Counted from the stretch's first letter, positions 25,434-34,568 are shown. The stretch: 64,000 nt of DNA from Natrinema salsiterrestre (GCF_029502005.1 NZ_JAMQOT010000001.1:682001-746000), one strand, 5' to 3'. Made by a program: numbers and translations. Notes: generated by a model not told the origin, from the sequence alone.

Positions 25434-25865
25434 CTACACATAGGACCGCCCTTCCTCGAGTGCGCGCCGAACGAACGGGTGGTCCGAGTTCGCGTCGAAC
25501 CGATCGGCCGGCAAGACGTGAACGGAAAAGACGACGCCGTGCTCGAGCCCGACCGTCTCGGCCAGCACCTCGAGTCGCCGTTCGGTCTCCTCGTCGTCCT
25601 CGTCTCGCGGCTCCGCCGCTCGACTGTTCGCGTAGTCTCGGGAGACGTCGTCTCCCGAAGGTCGGGAAATCTCCGATTTCCCTCGACTTCGCTCCGCGCT
25701 ATCCTCGAGGACGAGCAGTACCTCGACCGACGTGTGGACGCCGCGGTCGTCGCCCCGGACGGCATCGCCGAAGACGACGAGATCGCGGATCGACTCGCCG
25801 TGTTCGGACCGTGCCCGGCTGGCGAACGCGTCCGCGGCGTCCCCCTGTGGCGCGCCATTGCTCAT
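25434..25865 (-). CDS. Degenerate nucleotidyltransferase-like protein with in-frame hairpin insert
   Basis: This 143-aa protein has an MNT-type core: SIRDLVVFGDAVRGDDRGVHTSVEVLLVLED. The usual GS and DxD residues are replaced (GD, and SVE for the acidic pair), so catalysis is doubtful. Residues about 57-88, rich in Ser/Arg/Asp, interrupt the fold and are encoded by two tandem hairpins at 25638-25682; the sequence then resumes as ETERRLEVLAETVGLEHGVVFSVHVLPADRF. The reading frame is kept through the insert. It could be an antitoxin-like MNT remnant without a HEPN partner. Confidence 0.75.
   Translation of the reverse strand: MSNGAPQGDAADAFASRARSEHGESIRDLVVFGDAVRGDDRGVHTSVEVLLVLEDSAERSRGKSEISRPSGDDVSRDYANSRAAEPRDEDDEETERRLEVLAETVGLEHGVVFSVHVLPADRFDANSDHPFVRRALEEGRSYV
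25638..25682. repeat. Tandem triloop hairpin element B (intragenic)
   Basis: TCGGGAGAC-GTC-GTCTCCCGA (25638-25658, 9-bp stem) and GGGAAATC-TCC-GATTTCCC (25664-25682, 8-bp stem) are perfect hairpins with 3-nt loops, 5 nt apart, the same layout as the element at 4226-4272. It lies inside the nucleotidyltransferase-like gene and is read in frame as about 15 codons. Confidence 0.8.
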
Positions 25866-25920
25866 AAGGGGTGATTGGCAGCCGTCACATAAAGGGTATT
25901 CCCCGCGGGCGGATCGACCC

Positions 25921-26316
25921 CTACACGGTCCCGGGATCGCTGCCGTCGGTCCCGTCGTACTCGTGCTCTCGGAGCAGGTCCGGATCGACGTCCCGAAGGA
26001 CCGCCTCGTGGGTCGCCTCGAGGACGACCGGCGGCGCGCAGTCGGCCTCTTCAGCCTCCACCCATCGTCCGAGACAGAGACACCACCGATCGCCGGGCTC
26101 GAGGCCCGGGAACTCGAACTCCGGCCTGGGCGTGGTGAGGTCGTTACCCCGCGCCCGGCTGAATCGCAGAAATTCCTCGGTCACGACGGCACAGAGTTCG
26201 TGTCGGCCACGATCGGCCTCGACCCGCCGACAGCAGCCGTCCCGGGTGTAGCCCGTGGTCGGGTCGGTGCCGCAGGGCTCGAGTTCGGTGCCGTACACGT
26301 TCCGGTCGTCTGGCAT
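25921..26316 (-). CDS. DUF2237 family protein
   Basis: This 131-aa protein matches the conserved DUF2237 pattern: EPCGTDPTTGYTRDGCC at the start, LCAVVTEEFLRFSRARGNDLTTPRPEFEFPGLEPGDRWCLCLGRWVEA, then APPVVLEATHEAVL. Several invariant cysteines suggest metal binding. The family is widespread in bacteria and halophilic archaea and its biochemical role is not known to me. It is about 70 bp downstream of the AAA ATPase gene on the same strand and may be cotranscribed with it. Confidence 0.88.
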   Translation of the reverse strand: MPDDRNVYGTELEPCGTDPTTGYTRDGCCRRVEADRGRHELCAVVTEEFLRFSRARGNDLTTPRPEFEFPGLEPGDRWCLCLGRWVEAEEADCAPPVVLEATHEAVLRDVDPDLLREHEYDGTDGSDPGTV

Positions 26317-26388
26317 GGGTAGTGCGAGGTGCGTCAGGTGGAAACGGGTGCTGTCGGACGGACGAGACGAGATTTCCCGTCGGGAGGC

Positions 26389-27828
26389 TCAGTGGTCGTG
26401 CTCGTGGTCGTGATCGTGGTCGTGATCGTGCGAGTGTCCCCCGTCGCTGGCCTTGTCGAGATCGCCGCCGGCGACGAGCGCGTCGTGGTCGCCCTCCATC
26501 ATGTCCATGTTCTTCAGCGTATCGCGCTCCTCGAACTCCTCGACGGCGTTGAGGAGGTCCTCCTGGGTCAGCGTCGTCCGGTCTTCGGTCAGCGCCTCGA
26601 GCACCGCTTCCCGGAGCACCATCCGGAGGTCGCTGCCGGTCAGCCCCTCGGTGACGTCGGCGATGAGCTGGGGGTCGAACTCGTCGATCTCCATCGTCCG
26701 CGTGATGAGGCCGAGGATGTCGGCCCGCATGCCGTGATCGGGTTTGGGGAAGTTGATGATCTCGTCGAAGCGCCGCCAGGCGGCGTCGTCGAGCTGGTCG
26801 GGGTGGTTGGTGGCCCCGATGAGCAGGACGTCGTCGTCGATGAGCGAGATGTTGTCGATGCTCTTGAGGAGGGTGTTGACGGCGCGCTTGAGCGCGGCGT
26901 GTTCGTCGCTCCGACGCGTCTTGGCGACGAAGTCGAACTCGTCGATGAAGAGGATACAGGGCGACAGTCGCTTGGCGACCTCGAAGGTCTTGTCGACGTT
27001 CTTCGCCGTTTCGCCCAGGTACTGGCTCGTGATCATCGAGAGCTTGACCTCGACGAAGGGGAGGTCCATGTCCTGTGCCAGCGCCTGCGCCGTGGACGTC
27101 TTCCCGGTTCCGGGCGGCCCGACGAACAGCAGTTTCCCGATCTCCCGCAGGCCGATATCGGCGAGGTAGTCCCGGTGTTCGATGGCCTTCGAGATCTTGT
27201 TGAGTTCGTTCTGCTGGTCCTCGGTGAGGACGAGGTCGTCGAGGGACATGTCGACCTCTTCGGGGGCGCGGACGTCCACGAGGTCGAGCATCTCCTCGTC
27301 GTCCTCCTCGTCGAAGTACTCGTTGAGCAGGCCGTCGATCCAGACCCGATCGGCCTGAATCGGCCGGTTCCGTTCGCGAGCCTCCTCGTGAGTGACGTCG
27401 AACGCGTAGTCGTCGTGATTCGCGAAGTGCTTCGCCAGCGTCGGGTTCTCGAGCAGCCGGTCGTCGTCGACGCGCTCGGCGAACCACTCCTCGGCCATGT
27501 CCTGCTGGGCGAGGGTGATCGTCCCGGAGAACTCGTCGCGTTCCGTGAACATCAGGTCGGAGACGGCCTCCCAGGGGCGATCGACGCCGGTCGCATCCCG
27601 TGCGGTACTCGTCGTGACCGACAGGGGACGACTGATCCCGGCGGGTTTGCGAGTACTGCCGCCGCTTCCCCCGCTCTCGTCGTCGCTCCCGCTGTCGTCG
27701 TCGACGCCGCCGGTCCAGTAGACCCGGCGGAACGCCGGCGGGAGATCGTTCTCGTCTAGCGTCCGGTCGTCCGAATACACGCTCGTCGTGAGCAGGAATT
27801 CCACGACATCGAGCGCCGCATCAGTCAT
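26389..27828 (-). CDS. AAA+ ATPase with His-rich C-terminal tail
   Basis: This 479-aa protein has a variable N-terminal region (1-200) and one AAA+ module. Walker A is GPPGTGKT (237-244), Walker B ILFIDEFD (around 292-299), sensor 1 ATNHPDQLDDAAWRRFDEII, and the lid domain carries LTGSDLRMVLREAVLEAL. It resembles proteasome/FtsH/CDC48-type ATPases but has no protease domain. The last 15 residues alternate His and Asp (HSHDHDHDHDHEHDH), a likely metal-binding tail. Gly/Ser linkers near residues 45-60 mark disordered segments. Confidence 0.9.
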   Translation of the reverse strand: MTDAALDVVEFLLTTSVYSDDRTLDENDLPPAFRRVYWTGGVDDDSGSDDESGGSGGSTRKPAGISRPLSVTTSTARDATGVDRPWEAVSDLMFTERDEFSGTITLAQQDMAEEWFAERVDDDRLLENPTLAKHFANHDDYAFDVTHEEARERNRPIQADRVWIDGLLNEYFDEEDDEEMLDLVDVRAPEEVDMSLDDLVLTEDQQNELNKISKAIEHRDYLADIGLREIGKLLFVGPPGTGKTSTAQALAQDMDLPFVEVKLSMITSQYLGETAKNVDKTFEVAKRLSPCILFIDEFDFVAKTRRSDEHAALKRAVNTLLKSIDNISLIDDDVLLIGATNHPDQLDDAAWRRFDEIINFPKPDHGMRADILGLITRTMEIDEFDPQLIADVTEGLTGSDLRMVLREAVLEALTEDRTTLTQEDLLNAVEEFEERDTLKNMDMMEGDHDALVAGGDLDKASDGGHSHDHDHDHDHEHDH

Positions 27829-27975
27829 TCCGTGAACCTACTGACTACACGTTCTTAACAGCGTCGTCCTGCACAACGTCTGCGGTAGTCGGGCGTCCCC
27901 AACCGGACCACAGTCCCCGTTTCGATCCCGGAAACCGGCACAACCGTTTTCGTGTGTCGGCTCACAAGCACTCGT

Positions 27976-28347
27976 ATGAACGTGTTGCTGGGTCTCGGCG
28001 GCAGCGACGAGTCGGTGAAGACGCTCCGACGGACCATCGAGCGGACCCGCGAGGTCGGTGACGACCTGACGATCGTCGTCGTCGACAAACCCGAATCGAA
28101 ACGCTCGCAGGACGAGATGTACCAGCAGGCCCTCGACTCGCTCGAGGAGGCCGACATGAGCGACGTCGAGGTCGAAACGCTCGAGGGGGATCCCGGAAGC
28201 GCGCTGGTCAATTACGCGGAGCGAGGCGAGTTCGACCAGCTGGTCATCGGCGGCGGGACCCTGAGCCCGATGGGGAAGATTCAGCTCGGTCCGATCACGG
28301 AGTTCGTCCTGTTGAACGCGCCGACCACCGTCAAGCTGGTGCGATAA
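27976..28347 (+). CDS. UspA-like stress protein
   Basis: This 123-aa protein has the universal-stress-protein fold, starting MNVLLGLGGSDESVKTLRRTI and with a C-terminal loop FDQLVIGGGTLSPMGKIQLGPITEFVLLNAPTTVKLV in place of the usual G-x2-G-x9-G-S/T ATP motif. ATP binding may be lost or altered. It is the first of two genes; the GNAT gene starts 2 bp after its stop, so they form an operon. Confidence 0.85.
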   Translation: MNVLLGLGGSDESVKTLRRTIERTREVGDDLTIVVVDKPESKRSQDEMYQQALDSLEEADMSDVEVETLEGDPGSALVNYAERGEFDQLVIGGGTLSPMGKIQLGPITEFVLLNAPTTVKLVR

Positions 28348-28349
28348 CG

Positions 28350-28931
28350 ATGGTCGGCACGCGTCAGTATCCCGACGAACCGTCCGGACCGTTCCCCTCG
28401 CCGCCGACGACGATCGAGGACAGGGACGGGCGATCGATCGAGATCCGAGCACCCGAGACGTTCACCGGTGAGACGCTCGATGCAGTCGTCGGGATGTACG
28501 CCGAGTTCGATCCCACGGATCGCGCACAGGGGATCCCGCCGACCGGCGAGGAGCGCATCCGAACCTGGCTCGAGGCGATCGGCGACGACAGCGTCAACGT
28601 CGTCGCCCGCGACGGTGACGACGTCATCGCCCACGCGATGTTGGTCCCCGACACCGACGACCTCTCCGCGATCGAGCACAGATCGGACATCGAGTGGGAG
28701 CTGGCGATTTTCGTCCTGCAGGCCTACCAGCGAGCGGGCATCGGGACGACGCTGCTCGAGAACCTACTGGGTCACGCGAGCGATATCGGCATCGACCACG
28801 TGTGGCTGACCGTCGAACGGTGGAACAACCCGGCGATCGCCCTCTACGAGCGGGTCGGATTCGAGTCCACCGGCACCGAGAGCTTCGAACAGGAGATGGC
28901 GATCCTGCTCGAGGGAAGCGACGAGCACTGA
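28350..28931 (+). CDS. GNAT acetyltransferase
   Basis: This 193-aa acyltransferase has a Pro-rich N-terminus and a GNAT core. WELAIFVLQAYQRAGIGTTLLENLLGHA holds motif A (Q-x-x-G-x-G/A), and HVWLTVERWNNPAIALYERVGFESTG is motif B with the usual N and Y residues. Pairing with a UspA-like gene recalls bacterial acetyltransferases found with Usp domains, some regulated by cAMP, though no cNMP domain is present. The substrate, a small molecule or a protein lysine, is unknown. Confidence 0.88.
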   Translation: MVGTRQYPDEPSGPFPSPPTTIEDRDGRSIEIRAPETFTGETLDAVVGMYAEFDPTDRAQGIPPTGEERIRTWLEAIGDDSVNVVARDGDDVIAHAMLVPDTDDLSAIEHRSDIEWELAIFVLQAYQRAGIGTTLLENLLGHASDIGIDHVWLTVERWNNPAIALYERVGFESTGTESFEQEMAILLEGSDEH

Positions 28932-29075
28932 TCCCGTTTCCGAGCGGTACGTGTCACCAATAGCGTGGTAGTCGAGACCGGTTTGACGGCGGTCGATTTC
29001 GGTAGCAGCGGAGCGAAACGGAGAGCACGTCCAGTAGGCTTGTACGGGAGGGGGTCCCAGACGGTATCACGAATC

Positions 29076-30095
29076 ATGAGTGACGCGCAGTCGCTTCGAG
29101 ACGTCCTGACGCCGGCCGAGGAGCTCACGATCGTGTGCCACAACAATCCGGATCCCGACTGCCTCGCGAGCGCGCTCGCGCTCGGGCGGATCGCCGCGGC
29201 CGTCGGGATCGACGATCGGCGCATCCTCTACAGCGGGGACATTTCCCACCAACAGAACCGGGCGTTCATCAATCTCCTCGATATCGACCTCACCGAATTC
29301 GATCCGGAACGGGTCCGAAACCGGTCCGAGGACTCGTTGCTCGCGTTCGTCGACCACGCGACCCCCGGCGCGAACAATCGGGTCCCCGAGGGGACCCCGG
29401 TCGACATCGTCATCGACCACCACCCGGCGGAGGCCATCGACGCACGGTTCGTCGATCACCGGGAGACGATCGGTGCCACGGCGACGATCCTCACCCAGTA
29501 CGTCGGGGAGTTCGATATCGACCTCGACGCCACGCTGGCGACCGCGCTCCTGTTCGCGATCCGTCGCGAAACGCTCGGGTTTCTCCGGGGGGCGACGCAC
29601 GAGGAGTACGCTGCGGCGGGGTCGCTCCACGATGCCGCGGACCTGAATCTGCTGCGACAGCTATCGACACCCTCGGTGACCGGCGCGACCGTCGACGCCA
29701 TCGCGCAGGCCATCGGGAACCGAACGGTGCGTGGGTCGGTCCTCATCACGCACGTCGGCCGGACGAGCGAGCGCGACGCCCTCCCGCAGGCGGCGGACTA
29801 TCTCGCCACGCTCGAGGGCGTCGAGACGGCGGTCGTGTACGGTATCGTCGACGAGAGCATCCATCTGAGCGCGCGCTCGACGGATACGCGAGTTCACATC
29901 GGGGACGTCCTCCACGAGGCGTTCGCGGACGTGGGGAGCGCCGGCGGGCACCGGGAGATGGCCGGCGGTGAGATCCAACTCGGGATCTTCGCCGATGCTA
30001 TCGGTGACGACACGCAACTGATCGCGATCGTCGAACAGATCGTCACCGCTCGGCTCGTTGCAGGGCTCAACCTCCAGGACAACGAACAGTCGTGA
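29076..30095 (+). CDS. DHH-family phosphoesterase (NrnA-like)
   Basis: This 339-aa protein has the DHH motifs CHNNPDPDCLASALAL (D26, D28), AFVDHATPG, VDIVIDHHPAEA (the DHH triad) and the DHHA1 end SAGGHREMAGGEIQLG. The set matches bifunctional nanoRNase/pAp phosphatases (NrnA), which degrade short oligonucleotides and pAp. ATG 29076 was chosen because the protein core starts there; upstream codons are Arg/Gly-rich. Confidence 0.9.
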   Translation: MSDAQSLRDVLTPAEELTIVCHNNPDPDCLASALALGRIAAAVGIDDRRILYSGDISHQQNRAFINLLDIDLTEFDPERVRNRSEDSLLAFVDHATPGANNRVPEGTPVDIVIDHHPAEAIDARFVDHRETIGATATILTQYVGEFDIDLDATLATALLFAIRRETLGFLRGATHEEYAAAGSLHDAADLNLLRQLSTPSVTGATVDAIAQAIGNRTVRGSVLITHVGRTSERDALPQAADYLATLEGVETAVVYGIVDESIHLSARSTDTRVHIGDVLHEAFADVGSAGGHREMAGGEIQLGIFADAIGDDTQLIAIVEQIVTARLVAGLNLQDNEQS

Positions 30096-30197
30096 CGGTA
30101 CCGCCGAGAACGGAGAGGAGAGATATCGGCTCGGCGTGCGGTCCCGCGGACGGCCGTCGCCGACGGCGTCTCGAGCACCCCGCGAGACGGACCGCGA

Positions 30198-30656
30198 TCA
30201 CACCGACAAAACGGGCTGGCTCGCGTACGAGAGGACGTACTCGGCGGCCTTCTCGAGGACCTCGGCTTCGGTTTCGGTGACTGGTTCCCGGGGAAGGACG
30301 ATGAAGTCGGCGTCGATGTCGTCGGCGGTATCGAGGACGACGTTGCCGGGGTGGCGCGTCTTCCGCGTCTGCGAGAAGCCGTCGTCGACGGAGGTGGCGA
30401 GCGGAACGTCGGCCTCGTCGGCGATCCGTCCGATGTCGTCGAAGAACCCCTGCGTGTGCTCCGCGACGTCAGTGTCCTCGACCGTCCCGGCGTCTAGCCC
30501 CCGTACGACGCCGCGACCGAGCACGTACAGCGCGTGCACGGTGGCATCGTAGCGGTCGGCGACGGCGACGGCGTACTCGACGGCGGTGGCTGACTCGTCG
30601 CTCCCGTCGACCGGTGCGAGAACGGTGTCGACGGTAAACGGCTCGCTGTCGTCCAT
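30198..30656 (-). CDS. Universal stress protein A family
   Basis: This 152-aa Usp begins MDDSEPFTVDTVLAPVDGSDESATAVEYAVAVADRYDATVHALYVLG. The C-terminal half has DADFIVLPREPVTETEAEVLEKAAEYVLSYASQPVLSV, so the classical GxxGxxxxxxxxG(S/T) nucleotide motif is missing, as in the FA/UspFG variants with changed loops. It is divergent from a second Usp gene about 210 bp away; the two proteins are clearly different in sequence. Confidence 0.88.
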   Translation of the reverse strand: MDDSEPFTVDTVLAPVDGSDESATAVEYAVAVADRYDATVHALYVLGRGVVRGLDAGTVEDTDVAEHTQGFFDDIGRIADEADVPLATSVDDGFSQTRKTRHPGNVVLDTADDIDADFIVLPREPVTETEAEVLEKAAEYVLSYASQPVLSV

Positions 30657-30865
30657 AATCGGAGATTTTGCGGGCGGCCGTAAAAAGGCTGTCCCGACCG
30701 GTCCGGACCGTCGACGGCCGCGTGCGACAACCGTTCGCGACGCGATCCGAGTCCTCGATCGCCGACGGGACTCCCGGAATCGAACCCGGTATCGGCCCGT
30801 TTCGGCGATCGGTCGATCGGTCATCGACCGACCGGTTTTTGCTCTCCGGCCCGAAACGGTCTCTC

Positions 30866-31333
30866 ATGTTCGATACGGTCGTGGTCGCCACCGACGGCTC
30901 CGACAGCGTGAAACGGGCCGTCGACGTCGCGTTCGATCTCGCCGACCGGTTCGACGCCGAGGTCCACGCGCTCTCGGTGATCGACGCCAGCGAGGTCGAC
31001 GCCTCGCCCCAGCAACTCCGAGAGGAGCTCCGCACCGCCCTCGAGACGACCGCCGAGGCCGCAGTCGCTACCGTCGAGGAGCGGGCGGACGGGGACGTGA
31101 CGACCGCCACCCGCGAGGGTCGCCCCGCCGCCGAGATCTGCGAGTACGCCCGCGAGATCGACGCCGATCTGGTCGCGACGGGGACGCGCGGTCGCCACGG
31201 CGAGAATCGGCTCCTGCTCGGCAGCGTCGCCGAGCGAATCGTCCGGACGTCACCGGTGCCCGTCCTGACGGTGCGGCAACTCGCACCGGCGGACGACGAT
31301 GACGACGGGGAAACCCTGGCCGCCAACGCCTGA
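30866..31333 (+). CDS. Universal stress protein A family, ATP-motif type
   Basis: This 155-aa Usp starts MFDTVVVATDGSDSVKRAVDVAF and keeps the ATP motif (VATGTRGRHGENRLLLGSVAERIVRTSPVPVLTV). It is therefore likely an ATP-binding dimer. The last 20 residues are an acidic tail (ADDDDDGE). A T-run just upstream (GGTTTTTGC near 30833-30841) may be part of the promoter. Confidence 0.92.
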   Translation: MFDTVVVATDGSDSVKRAVDVAFDLADRFDAEVHALSVIDASEVDASPQQLREELRTALETTAEAAVATVEERADGDVTTATREGRPAAEICEYAREIDADLVATGTRGRHGENRLLLGSVAERIVRTSPVPVLTVRQLAPADDDDDGETLAANA

Positions 31334-31444
31334 GGGCGTCGTCAGATCGGCGTCGAATCGATGGCGGTTATCCGCCGATTCGACGCCCTCCTCTCCGCTC
31401 GCGATACCGGCGATTACTTCCCCCACGGTCACGCAGCACGTATC

Positions 31445-32719
31445 ATGTACGACGAACTCATTCGGAGCGACGATCTGTCGCTCGCCCGCAAATCGGTCCT
31501 TCCGGGAACCGGCTTCTTCCTGCCCGACGAGCTCGAGGAGGACCTCGAGGAGCAACAGACCGAAGCCGCGCTCGAGGGGGCCGAGGTCGCGGTCATCGCG
31601 GATCCTGACGCCGACGGACTGGCCTGCGTCGCCCTGATTCGAGAGGCCTACGGCGACGTACAGAACGTCCCGGAACCGGAAGAGGCGGAGGCTGACGCGG
31701 ATGACACCGACGGTCAGCCGGACCCGGTAGCCGACGCGACCGACGACGCCGACGAGGAGAACGTCGTCATCGCGGCGGGAGACGACGACCCCCTCGAGGA
31801 ACCCGAGCCGACGCCGCACGACGTCGCGCTCGTGCCCGCGAGCCCCCACGACGTCGAGGACGCAATGGCTCGCGTCGCCGAGTACGGCGACGAGGGGATC
31901 GATATCTTCATTTGCGATCTCGCACCGGACCGCTACGAGTACGTCGAAGACGAACTCGCGGCCGCGCTCGAAACGGCCGACCGCGTGTCGTGGTACGACC
32001 ACCACCAGTGGGGCGACGACGTCGCGCGGGCAGTCCGCGACGCCGGGGCTGATCTCGTGATCGGCGACTCCGACGAGGAGTGCAGCGCGGACGTCGTGTT
32101 TCGCTCGCTCGAGTACGACTTCGATCCGATGTACGAGGAACTGGCCGCCGTCACCCGGGATCACGACCTCTGGCTGCGCGAGGATCCGCGCAGCGACGAT
32201 CTGGCGGATTACGCCTACTGGACGGATCCCGCGGAGTACGTCGAGGTCGTCCGGGAGTACGGCGTCGACCTGCCCGAGTGGGTCACGGACTACATCGCCG
32301 AGCGCCGCGTCGAGAAGGAGGCGCTCATCGATCAGGCGGTCGGCCGGGCGGAGCTTCGCGAGATCGGCGGCTACACGGTCGGCATCACCTACGGTCGCTG
32401 TTCGCAGAACGAGGTCGCCGAAGCGATGCGCGAGCAGGGTGCCGACGCGTCGGTGATCGTCAAACCCGCCGGCTCGGCCTCGATTCGGGGCACCGACGAG
32501 TTCGAACGGTGCCACGAGGTCGCGGGGAAAGTAAACGGCGGCGGCCACCCGAAGGCCGCGGGCTGCAAGCCCGACATCTACGACGACATGCTCGACTACG
32601 CGAACCACTGGACGACCCGCGGTGCCGTGACGAAACGCGTCATTCTCGACGCGTTTCGTGACGTCATCGCGGACGCGGCCGAGGAGACCGACGGCGACGC
32701 GGAACCGAGCGACGACTGA
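31445..32719 (+). CDS. DHH-family exonuclease (RecJ/GAN-like)
   Basis: This protein is 424 aa from ATG 31445. It has DHH motifs VAVIADPDADGLACVAL (motif I), FICDLAPDR (motif II), VSWYDHHQWGDD (motif III) and RDHDLW (motif IV), then the DHHA1 domain with AGKVNGGGHPKAAGC. It is related to RecJ-like single-strand nucleases such as archaeal GAN that work with the replisome. A long acidic insert (about 80-125, DADDTDGQPDPVADATDDADEE) splits motifs I and II. An in-frame ATG at 31361 is the alternative start. Confidence 0.88.
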   Translation: MYDELIRSDDLSLARKSVLPGTGFFLPDELEEDLEEQQTEAALEGAEVAVIADPDADGLACVALIREAYGDVQNVPEPEEAEADADDTDGQPDPVADATDDADEENVVIAAGDDDPLEEPEPTPHDVALVPASPHDVEDAMARVAEYGDEGIDIFICDLAPDRYEYVEDELAAALETADRVSWYDHHQWGDDVARAVRDAGADLVIGDSDEECSADVVFRSLEYDFDPMYEELAAVTRDHDLWLREDPRSDDLADYAYWTDPAEYVEVVREYGVDLPEWVTDYIAERRVEKEALIDQAVGRAELREIGGYTVGITYGRCSQNEVAEAMREQGADASVIVKPAGSASIRGTDEFERCHEVAGKVNGGGHPKAAGCKPDIYDDMLDYANHWTTRGAVTKRVILDAFRDVIADAAEETDGDAEPSDD

Positions 32720-32825
32720 TCGGCCCGGGACAGCAGTCGGATTCGTCCGACTTACGCCGCTTTTTCGTCGACCACGCGAACAGAGATTCAGCGTTCTTTT
32801 CATTTCGTACCAGAGATAGTTCCGT

Positions 32826-33296
32826 ATGTCTCAGGAACGCCTTTTCTCCGGACTGGCCGCCGCGGTGGGCGTCCTCGCGCTCGTTCACGCCACAGTCACG
32901 TGGCCGCTATCGGCGACGGTCGCGTTCTTCGGCGGCGGTGCACTCGTCGCGTTCACCGGCGAGGCAATCGTCATCGGCCTCGACTGGCTGGAACACCACA
33001 TCGGCCCGAAAGTCGCCGGCGTCCCGCTCTACGTGCTGTTCGGGTGGACCGGGACGATCTACGTCGCGTTTCGCGGTGCACTCCTCGTTACCGACGGCTG
33101 GACCGCAGTCGTCGCCGCTGGCGCGCTCGCGACCGCCTACGACGTGCTTACTGACCACCGAGGCGTCGCCGAGGGCCACTGGACTTACACGGACGACCTC
33201 CCCGGCCCCCGGTATCGCGATGTCCCCTGGTGGAATTTCGCCGGGTGGTTCGTCATCAGTTGCCTCACGGCGTCGCTCGCCGTCGCCTTCCTCTGA
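32826..33296 (+). CDS. CruF-like (carotenoid biosynthesis, DUF422) membrane protein
   Basis: This 156-aa protein has about five hydrophobic helices. The end ATAYDVLTDHRGVAEGHWTYTDDLPGPRYRDVPWWNFAGWFVIS resembles the carotenoid-hydratase/DUF422 family signature (D-x-x-x-E...W-x-W...YYGIPLxNFLGW). Haloarchaeal CruF hydrates bisanhydrobacterioruberin and is about 290 aa, so this protein is much shorter and may be a paralogue with a different role. It is a single gene. Confidence 0.65.
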   Translation: MSQERLFSGLAAAVGVLALVHATVTWPLSATVAFFGGGALVAFTGEAIVIGLDWLEHHIGPKVAGVPLYVLFGWTGTIYVAFRGALLVTDGWTAVVAAGALATAYDVLTDHRGVAEGHWTYTDDLPGPRYRDVPWWNFAGWFVISCLTASLAVAFL

Positions 33297-33344
33297 CTCG
33301 TCGTCGTTCCCGTGGGCATGTCCGCTTTCGCTCGAGCCACCCGA

Positions 33345-34040
33345 TCACTGCCGCGACGCGAAGTACCGCATCACGAGCTGGAGCACGTGGACGAACACCC
33401 CGGCAACGGCGATGTAAACGCCGATCGTCTGCAGCGCCACGGATTCGCTGCGCCGGTCGCGGACTTTCCAGATTTCCCAGCCCAGTCGGAGCAGGAAGCC
33501 GAGAAAGATCAGCACGAAGCCGGCGAGCAACACCGGCGGAACGAACGTCCCGATCAAAATCGCGACGACGCCGCCGATGAACGCGTAGTTGGCGTAGGAT
33601 CCCCAGTGCTCGAACGTCTTCGACCGGGCGTAGACGTACGCCGAGATCACGGCGGTCACCAGGGCGACGACGATCGCCGTCACGGCGAGGATCGTCAGCT
33701 GGGACTCTCGAGGCGCGAAGCGAAGCACCCCGGCCCCGAAGATACCGAAGGCCAACTGCAGGATCACCATCCCGACGAACGCGATGCCCATGTCGCCGCC
33801 CTCGACGCCCCGCTCGGCGACCAGCTGGCCGGCCATGATCGCCGCACCGTAGGCGATCGCGCCGATAATCGGGAACGAAAACAGGTAGTCGTTGACTGAC
33901 GCGAGCGGCGTCACCACGAGGACGTACATCAACAGAACGTTGACGGCCATCAGGGCGCTCGCGCCGCCGATGACCTGCGCTTCGCGGCTCGAGAGACCGA
34001 ACCCGCGGCCGGTCTCGTACGGGGTTTCGGTCGAACTCAT
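33345..34040 (-). CDS. Uncharacterised seven-helix membrane protein
   Basis: This 231-aa protein has a short polar N-terminus (MSSTETPYETGRGFGLSSREAQ) and seven hydrophobic segments spread evenly to the end. Loops are short; the only charged cluster is LRLGWEIWKVRDRRSES before the last helix. The layout recalls BI-1-like (UPF0005) proteins, but I see no diagnostic aspartate pair. Monocistronic; function unknown. Confidence 0.7.
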   Translation of the reverse strand: MSSTETPYETGRGFGLSSREAQVIGGASALMAVNVLLMYVLVVTPLASVNDYLFSFPIIGAIAYGAAIMAGQLVAERGVEGGDMGIAFVGMVILQLAFGIFGAGVLRFAPRESQLTILAVTAIVVALVTAVISAYVYARSKTFEHWGSYANYAFIGGVVAILIGTFVPPVLLAGFVLIFLGFLLRLGWEIWKVRDRRSESVALQTIGVYIAVAGVFVHVLQLVMRYFASRQ

Positions 34041-34142
34041 GGTGTCACTCTAGACCGCTGGGCCGCAAAAGAGTATGCCTTCCTCGAGACTGACAGTCCT
34101 CTGACACTGGTCGAGAGCGAACGGGTCGTCGTCGTACCGCAC

Positions 34143-34568
34143 TCATTCGGTGACGTTCCACCGATCCGAGAACGCCGTCCCGCACGTACACTGCGCGTAG
34201 GCGTGGATAACGGCCGCCTCGGCGTAGATACCGCCGACTTCCTCGTTCTGTGCTTCGGCGAACGCGAAGACGAACTGAATCGCGTGGTCCTCGTCGTCCG
34301 AGGCGTCCGGACAGTGGCCGCCCGTCAGGTCGCCGTCGATCTCACCCTCCGTGCTCATCGCGGACTTTGCGAACTCCATCGCACCGGTTCCCGTCGCCGC
34401 CTGAAACGCCCCTCGACCCCGCTCGCCGTCGACGACGATCAGCGTCCCGTCGTCGACGCGATCGCCGAACCGCTCGAGCCGGTCGTCCGACACGTACGAG
34501 TCGGCCAGAAAGAGCGCGACATCATCGAGACGTTCGCCCGCCAGAAACGCTTCGCGTGGGTTACTCAT
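34143..34568 (-). CDS. DUF5807-like haloarchaeal protein
   Basis: This 141-aa soluble protein begins SNPREAFLAGERLDDVALFLADSYVSDDRLERFGD, which I associate with the haloarchaeal family DUF5807. The middle has GGHCPDASDDEDHAIQFVFAFAEAQNEEVGGIYAEAAVIHAYAQCTCGTAFSD, with three cysteines and two histidines near the end that may bind metal. No neighbour hints at function. Confidence 0.75.
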   Translation of the reverse strand: MSNPREAFLAGERLDDVALFLADSYVSDDRLERFGDRVDDGTLIVVDGERGRGAFQAATGTGAMEFAKSAMSTEGEIDGDLTGGHCPDASDDEDHAIQFVFAFAEAQNEEVGGIYAEAAVIHAYAQCTCGTAFSDRWNVTE

